A DNA stretch of 64,000 nt from Leptofilum sp041748655 (GTDB lineage: Bacteria > Chloroflexota > Anaerolineae > Promineifilales > Promineifilaceae): the NCBI GenBank assembly GCA_041748655.1, contig JBGTCV010000018.1, forward strand, positions 29,887-93,886, given 5' to 3'. This document shows, piece by piece, positions 35,680-44,443 of this stretch; the stretch's first letter is position 1, and the number at the start of each line of letters is the position of its first letter. A model generated the notes under the pieces. The model was given only the letters and a program-made list of their open reading frames with translations, had not been told where the DNA came from and made no database searches. The position numbers were made by a program, and so were the translations under genes.

Positions 35680-35928
35680 TATATTAATCTCCCATCAAAA
35701 AAATTGGTTAAAAGTTTTATCGCCAGAACTATATTTTTATCTATCGCTCTGTAAACCTTATGAATTATTGCGGCTATCAAACTGCCTGGCACTACTCAAT
35801 CTTTAAAACCGTTTGACCAGTGCCAGCCATCGGCCAAGCTTCATAGGTATCAGTAATCTACCAAAGGAATCTTTAGAAAAGGCTTACAACATGCCACTAT
35901 CGTAAAGGCACATGAAACCCATATTCTA

Positions 35929-37255
35929 TTAAACGTTCAGCGTTTCCAAAACGTGAGCCCTACCTGACATTACTCCGTTGGCAAAGTCAGTTTCCAAAAT
36001 GCCGGCCTGTCGGGCCATCTCGTGGAAATTGGTAGAACGATTGGAAATATCGGAGGCAACCAGCATCATTTCCAGTTCAACCAGTGGCATTGATTTCATC
36101 AGTTCGATAACCAATTCGGGTTCTACGCCATCACCACCATAATCCCCCAAAGCCAGAGAGCGTGAAAAGCCATAATGCTGCCGTAGGCGCTTGTCCAGCG
36201 TCCGTGCATAATTTTCGGCGCGATCCGGACGCTTGAAGGTAGATTCGGCCGTCCAGGCAATTACAGAGCCAGCATAGAAGGCAGCCTGTACGCCGTGCGA
36301 GAAAATCGGATCGACAAAGGCGCCAGCGTCACCAATACAGCCGAAATTCGGTCCGGTTAGTTTGGTTGAGTAATAAGAATAATCTGGCCGGAACGTCAGG
36401 GAATCTTCGATATAGGTGGCATCAACTAGCGTTTCATGCAGATATGAAATGGTGTGGACTGTTTTGAGGAAATACTCTTCCTGTTCTTTTTTGCCCATCC
36501 GTTTAATATTGCCCGTGTTGATAATAAGGCCAACGCTTACTTTTTCACGCAGTTGAATATGCCAGGACCAACCATCTTCAAAGGAAGAAACAAACGTCAC
36601 AGGTTTGACTTTGCCAACGCTTTCTGGGCCATAGCTGTTGCCATCGCCAGCAATAAATTTATTGCCGGTAAAATAGCCCCACATGCCCAGGAAGGTGCGG
36701 TGTCCTTCAACAAGTTGGCGTGATTTAAACTGCTTGGCCAATACGGTTCCCGGGCCACTGGCATCAATAACATAGCGGCAGGTGATAGTGCCGGTACTAC
36801 GGCTGCTTTCTCGCGTATCGTGGTAGTGAACAACAGGTTTGTCATTGGCAAAATCGACGCTAGTGACGTTCACCTCTTCGTAAACTCGGGTGCCTTGAGA
36901 AGCAGAATGTTTGAGCAGCAAATGATCAAAATCTTCACGTTCTACATGAAGAGCTGGGCGATCATAGCCAAAAGTTGAGAAGTTGAACTGGTGGATACGG
37001 CCGTTCCACACCGTAATGCCACCGCCTTCGGCAGAAAACCAGCAGCCTCTACCTTGTTACCCCAGACATATCCATAAACTTCCAAAAATGGGGAATTAAA
37101 CTCTCACCCACCATTGGGCGCGGATGACGCGCTTTTTCCAACAAAACCACATCGAAGCCACGTTGGGCCAAAAGCGTCGCAGCGTGGCTGCCCGCTGGCC
37201 CCCCACCAATTACCACAACATCACAACTGTTTGGAATATTGTCGCTGTTTTCCAT
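35929..37255 (-). pseudogene. Flavin-dependent halogenase (carrier-protein type), two frameshifts
   Basis: The N-terminus from ATG 37253-37255 has the FAD loop DVVVIGGGPAGSHAATLL and VGESLIPHFWKFMDMSGVT, then runs into a stop. KVEAAGFLPKA follows in a second frame and GGITVWNGRIHQFNFS onward in a third, so single bases are missing near 37048 and 37025. The downstream ~360 codons are otherwise intact: DASGPGTVLA, GWSWHIQL (halogenases have WxWxIP) and FGCIGDAGAFVDPIFSHGVQ. Overall it resembles PltA-type halogenases acting on pyrrolyl-carrier substrates. It is a decayed gene, or an intact one with sequence errors. Confidence 0.82.
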
Positions 37256-37357
37256 ACTATGAGTACCTATTATCCTTACCCTAAACGGTTTATAAAATAA
37301 TTCACTTTGCTCTGAAAGCTGCACATAGAACGTGCCTACGCAATCCAGACGTTTGGA

Positions 37358-38950
37358 CTAACCTGCAACAGCTTCTTCTGTAAGCTGTTCGGACATTGCC
37401 TGAAGCTCACGTCTGTTAATTTTCCCTGTGGAGGTTCGGGGGAAATCTGCCATGACGTGAATTTTGGTTGGCACAGCATACGGCGGCAATTTCTCACCGA
37501 CGTGCTTGGTTAATAAACTCTGGGTCAATTCTGTATCTTCATTGGGAATAACGGCCGCTTCAATCAAATTACTGCCATTACCGTCAGACACAGTGTAAAC
37601 GGCCGCTTCCTTCACATCCTCATGCGATAGCAAAGCCACTTCCACCTCATCCAACTCCACCCGATAGCCTCGCGTCTTCACCTGCCGGTCTTTGCGGCCA
37701 AAATAGCGGAAGTTGCCATCCGGCAGCTGCAACACCAGGTCGCCCGTCCGGTAAAAAGCATCCTCATAATGGCCAAAAACTGATCGCTTATAAAAACCTT
37801 TCTCATTCAAATCCGGGCGGCCCCAATACCCCAGCATCACTGTACCGCCCCGCACCAGCAGCTCACCAACCTCACCCTGCGCCACCGGCTGATCATCCGC
37901 ATCAACCACCAACATCTCTTCGTTGGCACAGGCCAGGCCAATCGGAATGGTATCCTCAAAATCATCCGCCAACGTTGGCACATGGTAATAGGTGCAAACA
38001 TTGGTCTCCGTTGGTCCATACAAATTACTGAATCGTTTGTCGGGCCACTGCTTCATCAGCTCTCGCAGATGTTTGGTGGGAAAAACCTCGCCAGCAAACA
38101 AAACCCAACGCAAAGCGCTCAAATCGCGCGTTTCCAAAGCGCCCCGCTCCAGCAGCTGAATCCAGGCGAAGGGGACACAATAGGAGACCGTGATTTTTTC
38201 ATCTTGCAGCAGCTGCGAATGGCTGGCCGGGAACTTGGTAATGTATTCCGGAATGATAACGGTGGTGCCGCCTGCCAACAGCGTGGCGAACAGATCAAAC
38301 GTAGAAAGATCAAAATGGTACGGCGCATGGTTGGTAACCCGATCTTCATGGGTAAGGCCATACGCTTCACAGGCCCATTCCGCAAAGCTCAGGGCGCTGC
38401 GATGGGTGTGCATAATCCCTTTAGGCGTGCCCGTGGAGCCAGAGGTATACAAAATGTAGGCCAAATCCTGCTCGATGACGTGCATATCGGGCACGTCATG
38501 CCGTTCTGGGTCAGTCACCCGGTCCCAGGGGATGCAGATGACGGCCAAATCTTCCTGCGAACCAACGCCAATCAGGCAGGTCAAATCGGTGTCGGCCACC
38601 ATGCTGCGCACCTGGGCCAGCTTGTTTTGCTTGGTCACAATAACGCGAATGCCACAATCGTTGATGACGTAGCTGAGGCGCTCTACCGGGGCAAACGGGT
38701 CCAGCGGGACGTAGCCCGCGCCCGCTTTCATAATGCCGTAAATAGAAACGGCCGATTCAATATCCTTGTTGATATAAATACCCACCCGGTCGCCGCGCTT
38801 TACCCCTTGCTGCTGCAAAATGAATGCCAGATTGTTAGCCTGCTGCTGAAGCTGGGCATAGGTAAGCCCCTTGCCGTTGCAGCGCAGGGCTTCATGGTTG
38901 GGATAGGTTACGGCCGTTTTATCCAATGCTTGTGCCAAAGAATAGATCAT
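37358..38950 (-). CDS. Amino-acid adenylating enzyme, L-prolyl-AMP ligase-like (PltF type)
   Basis: Stand-alone adenylation enzyme, 530 aa, which activates an amino acid as its adenylate and loads it onto a carrier protein. Core motifs: A3 YILYTSGSTGTPKGIMHTHR (~170), A5 NLYGPTETNVCTYY, A7 YRTGDL, A8 FGRKDRQVKTRGYRVELDEVE and A10 TSTGKINRRE with its catalytic Lys. There is no condensation or carrier domain. Its place next to a PltE-like dehydrogenase, a free carrier protein and a halogenase points to proline as substrate (inference). It lies 2 bp from the dehydrogenase gene; co-transcribed. Confidence 0.9.
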   Translation of the reverse strand: MIYSLAQALDKTAVTYPNHEALRCNGKGLTYAQLQQQANNLAFILQQQGVKRGDRVGIYINKDIESAVSIYGIMKAGAGYVPLDPFAPVERLSYVINDCGIRVIVTKQNKLAQVRSMVADTDLTCLIGVGSQEDLAVICIPWDRVTDPERHDVPDMHVIEQDLAYILYTSGSTGTPKGIMHTHRSALSFAEWACEAYGLTHEDRVTNHAPYHFDLSTFDLFATLLAGGTTVIIPEYITKFPASHSQLLQDEKITVSYCVPFAWIQLLERGALETRDLSALRWVLFAGEVFPTKHLRELMKQWPDKRFSNLYGPTETNVCTYYHVPTLADDFEDTIPIGLACANEEMLVVDADDQPVAQGEVGELLVRGGTVMLGYWGRPDLNEKGFYKRSVFGHYEDAFYRTGDLVLQLPDGNFRYFGRKDRQVKTRGYRVELDEVEVALLSHEDVKEAAVYTVSDGNGSNLIEAAVIPNEDTELTQSLLTKHVGEKLPPYAVPTKIHVMADFPRTSTGKINRRELQAMSEQLTEEAVAG

Positions 38951-38952
38951 CT

Positions 38953-40098
38953 CTATAACCCCAGTAATCTAGAAATAATGTTTCGCTGAATGTCTGAAGT
39001 ACCCGAATAGATCGTGCCCCCCATCGCATCACGCAGGTCGCGCTCAATCTCAAACTCGGTCATGTAGCCGTAGCCACCCAAAATCCGAATCGCATCCATG
39101 CTAGACGCCACGTAAGATTCGCTGATGTACAGCTTCGCCATCGCCGCTTCCATAGTCGCCGTCTTCTTTTGGCTTTTGAGCCAGGCCACCTTGTACAGCA
39201 GGTTACGCGCCGTTTCCAGACGCACCTTCATATCGGCAATGCGGTTGGAGATGGATTGATATTTACCAATCGACTGCCCACCCTGCTTGCGATCACGAGC
39301 ATACCGGATGCATTTTTCCAGCTGAAACTCCATCGCGCCCAAGTGGCTGCCCAAAATACAGCTGCGCTCCCATTCCATGGAGTGGGCAAAAATTTTGGCT
39401 CCACCCCCTTCACGACCCAGCAGGTTTTCTTCGGGGATGAAGCAATCTTCCAGCACCAGCTCACCCATCGGCGAGGTGCGCAGGCCCATCTTTTCGATGT
39501 CGCGGCTGACGCTGAAGCCGGGCGTGCCCCGCTCCACAATAAACGCGGTAATACCCCACATCCCCATTTTGGGATTATTGGTGGCAAACACCACGGCAAT
39601 ATCACAAATGGGGGCGCTGGTAACAAACATTTTGGTGCCGTTCAGGCAGTAACCCCCGTCCACTTTTTCATAGCGGGTGCGCAAGCTGTAGGCATCAGAG
39701 CCGGAGTCTGGCTCGGTCATGCCGTGGGCGCCGATGATTTCGCCGCTAATGAGGCGGGGTAGATATTTGCGTTTTTGTTCGTCGGTACCAACGGTCAAAA
39801 TGGGATGCTGCACGCTCCACATCTGGGCGTTCAGGGCAAAGCTGAGGCCATTGTCGCGGCTGCCGTAGCCCAGCCCCTCCATGGTTAGCATGGTGGTGAG
39901 GATATCCATGTCGGACCCACCGTACGCTTCGGGAAAAGAAAGGCCCAACAGGCCAAAATCGGCGCATTTCTGCCAGTTTTGGCGTGAAAATGTGCCTTCT
40001 TTGTCTCGTTCCACCAGCCCATGATTCAACTCTTTCTGGGCAAATTCTGAAACCGAGCGCTTAAATTCCAGTTGCTCATCACTCCATGAAAAATCCAT
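38953..40098 (-). CDS. Acyl-CoA dehydrogenase family, prolyl-carrier-protein dehydrogenase-like (PltE type)
   Basis: 381-residue flavoprotein of the acyl-CoA dehydrogenase fold. Visible: FGLLGLSFPEAYGGSDMD, MTEPDSGSDAYSL (FAD/substrate loop), MEWERSCILGSHLGAMEFQL, RIADMKVRLETARNLLYKV, MDAIRILGGYGYMTEFEIER and TIYSGTSDIQRNIISRLL. In the pyoluteorin and prodigiosin pathways PltE/RedW enzymes of this length oxidise prolyl-S-carrier to pyrrolyl-S-carrier; the match in length, WER motif and gene order supports that here. It is the first gene of this sub-operon, behind a long AT-rich gap. Confidence 0.88.
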   Translation of the reverse strand: MDFSWSDEQLEFKRSVSEFAQKELNHGLVERDKEGTFSRQNWQKCADFGLLGLSFPEAYGGSDMDILTTMLTMEGLGYGSRDNGLSFALNAQMWSVQHPILTVGTDEQKRKYLPRLISGEIIGAHGMTEPDSGSDAYSLRTRYEKVDGGYCLNGTKMFVTSAPICDIAVVFATNNPKMGMWGITAFIVERGTPGFSVSRDIEKMGLRTSPMGELVLEDCFIPEENLLGREGGGAKIFAHSMEWERSCILGSHLGAMEFQLEKCIRYARDRKQGGQSIGKYQSISNRIADMKVRLETARNLLYKVAWLKSQKKTATMEAAMAKLYISESYVASSMDAIRILGGYGYMTEFEIERDLRDAMGGTIYSGTSDIQRNIISRLLGL

Positions 40099-40511
40099 AT
40101 AATTTATACCTGCTTTTGATAATTTTTTGGTTGGTCAATTTCTGAAGAAAACAAACGATTGTTGTTGAAAAAGCCAGGATGCGTCTATGTTTTAGACCAG
40201 GCTAAATTGCTTCCAATCTAATTTACAGACTGATGTGTGTGGCCCGATTAACCAAGAGGGTTCAGGATGTTGGCAGGAATGAGAATATAGGAATGAAATA
40301 AAACCTGTGACTTTTACCTGTGGTTGCTAACAATTGTGAAAGAGCCTCTTTGGTAGCTGGTTGCAACCTGTATTTTAAATGGGGTGTACCAGACTAATTT
40401 TGAGCGCAAAGTTATCATTGTAAGGTTTCGTTTTATCTTACGGCTTAGGATAAATGTTTTGGGGGATTCTCGAAATGAGAAGAAAGTTTAGGTTGGGGAT
40501 ACGGCCGTTTG
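40099..40511. promoter_or_regulatory. AT-rich upstream region of the pyrrole genes
   Basis: A 413-bp gap, clearly more AT-rich than its surroundings, with no gene and no strong hairpin. It should carry the promoter for the minus-strand dehydrogenase-ligase-halogenase-carrier genes, but no convincing -35/-10 pair stands out. Confidence 0.45.
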
Positions 40512-41252
40512 CTAAAGACAGCAACGTTGAATAATGCGCCAGACGGCCGTTTCTTGCCCATTCAGGTAAAAATGATCGCCCGGAAACAGGTGCATCTGGC
40601 CCGGATTGACCGAATGCATCGCCCAGGCAGCCAACATTTCCGGGGAGACCAGCGGGTCGCCCTCCCCGCCCAGCATGGTGATGGGGCAGTTCAAGGGAGC
40701 TGCCACCCGGTATTGGTATCGTTCATAGACGGCAAAATCGGCCCGCAGCATGGGCAGCAGCAGCACCAAAAGCTCTTCGTTTTCCCAAACGACCGTTGGC
40801 ATCATCGCCAAATCGCGCAAGGTGGCGGCAAACTGGGCATCGTCCAGATGGCACATGGGGGCCAGCTTCACCGGCAAATGGGGCGCGCCATACCCGGAGA
40901 CAAACAGATGCTGTGGCACAATCCCTTCCTGCGCCAGCCGTCGCGCCAGCTCAAAACCGACCAGCGCTCCCAGGGAATGGCCAAAAAAAGCGAATGGCCG
41001 GTCTAGATACGGCCGAATCCCCGCCACCAAACCAGCCAGCAAGGGTTCGATTGAGTCATACGGCCGTTCCAAAAAGCGGGTCTCCCGCCCCGGCAGCTGC
41101 ACCGGCAGCACCTCAACCGCCGGGGCCAACCCGGCGACCCAGCCGCGATAGCTGCCCGCCCCGCCGCCAGCATGGGGCAGGCAAAACAGCCGCAGCTTCG
41201 CCTGTGCGGTTGGTTTGGCATAAGCAATCCACGCTGTCTCATTCACAAACAT
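40512..41252 (-). CDS. Type II thioesterase
   Basis: External alpha/beta-hydrolase that removes stalled or wrong acyl groups from carrier proteins of PKS/NRPS lines. ~246 aa, normal. LFCLPHAGGGAGSYRGW near the N-terminus, nucleophile Ser in FFGHSLGALVGFELARRL (~93) and the terminal His in FPGDHFYL. The ATG at 41250-41252 has GAGG 8 bases upstream; a GTG 9 bases earlier is possible. It belongs to the natural-product cluster and implies that a modular synthase once worked here. Confidence 0.93.
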   Translation of the reverse strand: MFVNETAWIAYAKPTAQAKLRLFCLPHAGGGAGSYRGWVAGLAPAVEVLPVQLPGRETRFLERPYDSIEPLLAGLVAGIRPYLDRPFAFFGHSLGALVGFELARRLAQEGIVPQHLFVSGYGAPHLPVKLAPMCHLDDAQFAATLRDLAMMPTVVWENEELLVLLLPMLRADFAVYERYQYRVAAPLNCPITMLGGEGDPLVSPEMLAAWAMHSVNPGQMHLFPGDHFYLNGQETAVWRIIQRCCL

Positions 41253-41262
41253 GCCGCCCACC

Positions 41263-41865
41263 TCACTGCAAATGGCGCATGGCCCAGATCAGCCGCTGCA
41301 CGATGGTGATCACTACCAACAGCCCCATCAGGCAAAACAACCAAACCAATACACTAGGAAAAATAATGAAGGCAGAGTAAAAAATAATCGTTTCCGTGCC
41401 GCCAACGAGGCCAGCGGGCATCACCACGGAGGTGAGGCGGTCGGCGTGCTGCTGGCTGCGCTTCTCTAAAATAGCTGCCAGGTACATCCATGACGCGCCG
41501 TTGACGTAGAAGGTGCAGAGCAAAAAAAGCAGGCTGTAGGTAACGGCCGTTTCCATTCGCCCCAACGCCAGCCCCACCGGAACGGCCGCATATACCACAA
41601 AATCAAAAATGATGTCCAGATAGCCACCCAAATCGCTCTGGGTATCAGAGAGGCGAGCCACCGCGCCGTCCAGCCCGTCCAATATCCGGTTTAGCCACCA
41701 GAGCAGCACGCCCAGCAAGTACGCCTGCTGCCAGACAGCGATGGCGGCCCCCACCCCGACAATCAGCCCCATCACGGAAAAAAACCAGGGGGGTATCGCC
41801 TGCAAAGGTTGGGCCATCGGATAAAAAACGGTATCTTTCACACTCCGCATTCGTTCATCAAACAT
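41263..41865 (-). CDS. CDP-alcohol phosphatidyltransferase family membrane protein
   Basis: 200 aa with about five membrane helices. The family motif DG(x)2AR(x)8G(x)3D(x)3D is complete in DGLDGAVARLSDTQSDLGGY followed by LDIIFDF (~66-90). Such enzymes transfer a phosphoalcohol from a CDP-activated donor to an alcohol, usually in phospholipid synthesis; the acceptor here is unknown. GAGG precedes the ATG. It sits 10 bp from the thioesterase and 12 bp from the membrane hydrolase gene, so probably one operon, an odd companion for pyrrole genes. Confidence 0.9.
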   Translation of the reverse strand: MFDERMRSVKDTVFYPMAQPLQAIPPWFFSVMGLIVGVGAAIAVWQQAYLLGVLLWWLNRILDGLDGAVARLSDTQSDLGGYLDIIFDFVVYAAVPVGLALGRMETAVTYSLLFLLCTFYVNGASWMYLAAILEKRSQQHADRLTSVVMPAGLVGGTETIIFYSAFIIFPSVLVWLFCLMGLLVVITIVQRLIWAMRHLQ

Positions 41866-41877
41866 ATTTTTTGTTCC

Positions 41878-42429
41878 TCACTGCTCTGATTTTTGGGCAA
41901 ACGGCCGTTGCCTGATCAAATAGATAATCAGCAGCAAATCCAGCAGATGCTCTAGGATGCGGAAAGTGCGCCCTCCGTATGCCGGGTCCCAGTAGCTCAC
42001 CGGCGCTTTGAAGCGGTAACGCCAGTTGAGCGGGAACAGCAGCGCCGGGCCGTCGTCGGCGTGGCTGAAGATGTCTACGGCCGTATGCAGCCCACAGCCC
42101 GCAGCAAACCAGAGCAGCCAGCGGCGGCGCAGTAAGATGCCCAGCAGCGCCAGGGCAAAGAGGGGCAGCGGGGCGTGCAGGCTGTTGTGGGCGGCAATCC
42201 ACCACAGATTGTTGAAATAGAGCTGGTTATACGTGGGACTGCACCGGGTTTTGTCTGGCAGGTGGGGACGGAGGTAGCGCCGATCCACCACGTAACCGAG
42301 ACTCAGCAGCGCCAGCGGCACATCCGGCGCAGCGGAACCGGCCAGCAAAGCTACCCCGTCTTTGGCGGTTTTAGGCTTGAGGGCGCACTGGAGAACGGCC
42401 GTTAACAAAAAGTGCGAATACGTTTGCAT
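41878..42429 (-). CDS. YdjM-like membrane-bound metal-dependent hydrolase (DUF457 type)
   Basis: 183 aa with about four hydrophobic segments. It opens with MQTYSHFLLTAVLQ and LAGSAAPDVPLALL and has GLHTAVDIFSHADDGPALLF, the His/Asp pattern of the YdjM/DUF457 family, where the histidines and aspartates may hold a metal. Function is not established for the family. It overlaps no neighbour but is spaced as an operon member with the CDP-alcohol transferase. Confidence 0.7.
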   Translation of the reverse strand: MQTYSHFLLTAVLQCALKPKTAKDGVALLAGSAAPDVPLALLSLGYVVDRRYLRPHLPDKTRCSPTYNQLYFNNLWWIAAHNSLHAPLPLFALALLGILLRRRWLLWFAAGCGLHTAVDIFSHADDGPALLFPLNWRYRFKAPVSYWDPAYGGRTFRILEHLLDLLLIIYLIRQRPFAQKSEQ

Positions 42430-42442
42430 AATTTTTTTTTAC

Positions 42443-42493
42443 CGCTGAGGGCGCGGAGCACGCAGAGATAATAAAAACTCCGCGCCCTCAGCG
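42443..42493. repeat. GC-rich hairpin between membrane hydrolase and halogenase-like genes
   Basis: CGCTGAGGGCGCGGAG (42443-42458) and its exact 16-base complement (42478-42493) with a 19-base AT-rich loop, followed by CTCTCTGCGG. A run of T lies at 42432-42440 on the plus side (A on the transcript sense). Likely a repeat of the CGCAGAG type rather than a simple terminator. Confidence 0.6.
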
Positions 42494-42512
42494 CTCTCTG
42501 CGGTGAATTCCC

Positions 42513-44213
42513 TTATTGCTGCTTTTGGAACTTTTGCCTGTGCTGCCGGTTCAGATACGGCCGTGCGTAACGCACCTTCTCTTTGGCCCCGTAAACCAGC
42601 AAATCGGTCATGGTGAGATCGCCAAAAAAGTGAGCCCTGTACGCCCCGGAGCGCATGAACCCTTCCCCCGGCTTCAGCAGGCTGAGGCGGAGCTTGTTCT
42701 TGGGGAGGTAGGTTTTGCCGTCTAGCAAGGCCACAAACGGATCGGCAATCCAGGAAAGGCCCCGGAAAATCTGGTTGATTTCGTGGACGGTGTGGTCAAC
42801 GGCCGTTTCGTCATATGGATCCACTTGTTCGATGAGCCTGTCCACCTTGTCCGCCACCTCGTCAAACTCTGGGTAGCCGCCGCCTACCAGCTTCAGCGTC
42901 ACCAGCTGATTGTAATAATCGTGGCGCGTTTGGCCCGCCTGCATCGATTGTGCCCGCATCATGTTCAGCTTCACCAGCTCCGTGTACGCCCCCAGCAGCC
43001 ACATCACGCTGTACACCTGCCACAGTTTGTAGTTGCGGAAGGAGCGGTAGCTGTTGGCAACCAGCCGGTCAGCGGAGCAGACGAAGTTATGCGTCACGGT
43101 TTGCAAATCGGCAAAGGGTTCGGCGGAGTAATCGCCCGTTTTCGCGGCGTTGAGCAGCTGATGGGCCAGGATAAAAACAGCCGTTAACGACGTATACAAC
43201 CCTTTGGAATAGAGCGGATCGATAAACCCGGCCGCGTGCCCCAGCAGCGCCCAACGGTTGCCCACCACCTGGCGCGTGTTGTATTGCAGCCGGTCGGCCC
43301 GCACCCAGTCGCGCACCGCCTGCGCCCCCTCGAACTGTTTGGCGATGTTGGGAAACCGGGCAATGAAGCTGAAAAATTCCTCTTCTGGCGTGAGATCGGG
43401 GCGCGGGGGATGCAGGCGCGGGTCCAGCAGCAGCCCCACGCTGCACAGCGGGTTGGTCGATTCGGCGTGGTTGTCGAACGGAATCACCCAGAGCCAGCCG
43501 CCGTCAAATAAATGGTGCAGGGTGCCCTCGGCCATGGGAAAAGGGAGTGGGTAGTCGGCCTGGCGGTTGTTGGCGCGGGCGTGGCCCGGCACGTTGACCA
43601 TGTGGGTAAACATGCCGCGCGAATGGGTTTGCAAATTGAAATCTCGCCCGCCTAAAGTTTGGGCCAAAATGGAGCGAAAGCCACCGGCGTCCACCACGTA
43701 TTTGGCCGTGACTGTCTCCCCTTTGGCGGGGAAAATTTGTACGTGGTCGTCGTGGAGCTGCACGTCTTGCACGGCCATATTCTGCCGAACCTGTGCCCCG
43801 TGGGAAACGGCCGTACTCATCATAAAGTAATCCGTGTCCTGCCGGTAAAGGTGCAGCTCGTGGCCGTGCGGCTCTTTGGGAATAATGGCCTGGAGCGTGT
43901 GCTGGGGATTGTGCGCCTGCCCCTTTTCGTGGTGCAAAAAACCAAAATGGCGCTTGATACCGTGCGTCGTCCCGGCATACGCCAAAAAATTCTCGGTGCT
44001 GAAGTACGCCAGCTCCGGCACGTCGTAAAAATGGGCCAGCGCCCGCATCATCTCCGACGTCTCCAAAATGAGCGATTCACCAATGGCAAAGCGCGGGTGT
44101 GATTTGGCCTCGAAGATCACCACTCGCTGCCCGTGCCGGGCCAAAATCGCCCCCAGCGCACTCCCAGCAATGCCGGAACCAATAATTGCAATGTCGAAAT
44201 CAGTTTGCGCCAT
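42513..44213 (-). CDS. FAD-dependent halogenase-like oxidoreductase (CmlS-type length)
   Basis: 566 aa. The FAD loop IIGSGIAGSALGAILARHG is at the N-terminus, then FAIGESLILETSEMM, a second FAD motif GHAAGFIDPLYSKGLYTSL and the flavin-halogenase signature WxWxIP in GGWLWVIPF (~240). The extra C-terminal domain of ~170 residues gives the length of the chloramphenicol halogenase CmlS rather than PltA. It could chlorinate a carrier-bound or free substrate; an oxidase or hydroxylase role is the alternative. It is codirectional with the pyrrole genes, 83 bp before the membrane hydrolase gene. Confidence 0.8.
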   Translation of the reverse strand: MAQTDFDIAIIGSGIAGSALGAILARHGQRVVIFEAKSHPRFAIGESLILETSEMMRALAHFYDVPELAYFSTENFLAYAGTTHGIKRHFGFLHHEKGQAHNPQHTLQAIIPKEPHGHELHLYRQDTDYFMMSTAVSHGAQVRQNMAVQDVQLHDDHVQIFPAKGETVTAKYVVDAGGFRSILAQTLGGRDFNLQTHSRGMFTHMVNVPGHARANNRQADYPLPFPMAEGTLHHLFDGGWLWVIPFDNHAESTNPLCSVGLLLDPRLHPPRPDLTPEEEFFSFIARFPNIAKQFEGAQAVRDWVRADRLQYNTRQVVGNRWALLGHAAGFIDPLYSKGLYTSLTAVFILAHQLLNAAKTGDYSAEPFADLQTVTHNFVCSADRLVANSYRSFRNYKLWQVYSVMWLLGAYTELVKLNMMRAQSMQAGQTRHDYYNQLVTLKLVGGGYPEFDEVADKVDRLIEQVDPYDETAVDHTVHEINQIFRGLSWIADPFVALLDGKTYLPKNKLRLSLLKPGEGFMRSGAYRAHFFGDLTMTDLLVYGAKEKVRYARPYLNRQHRQKFQKQQ

Positions 44214-44227
44214 AAAACTTCCTCATG

Positions 44228-44440
44228 TCTCGTTCCACGCTCCGCGTGGAATGAAGTCATCGACGCTCCGCGTCGCATAGAACGCAGAGCGTCCTAACCC
44301 CCATTCCCACGCAGAGCGCGGGAACGAGGAGGATCATGTCTCGTTCCACGCTCTGCGTGGAATGAAGTCGGCGACGCTCCGCGTCGCATGGAACGCAGAG
44401 CGTCCTAATCCCCATTCCCACGCAGAGCGTGGGAACGAGG
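44228..44440. repeat. Tandem pair of ~105-bp palindromic repeats
   Basis: Two copies (44228-44332 and 44339-44440, period 111 bp) that both start TCTCGTTCCACGCTC and end GGGAACGAGG, with inner GACGCTCCGCGTCGCAT and GAACGCAGAGCGTCC palindromes. They differ at a few sites. They fill the gap between halogenase-like and disulfide oxidoreductase genes; no gene inside. Confidence 0.9.
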
Positions 44441-44443
44441 GAA

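Noticed and set aside
37982..38989. 335-codon plus-strand frame opposite the adenylation enzyme
   Set aside because: Antisense of a gene with all adenylation core motifs; no motif of its own.
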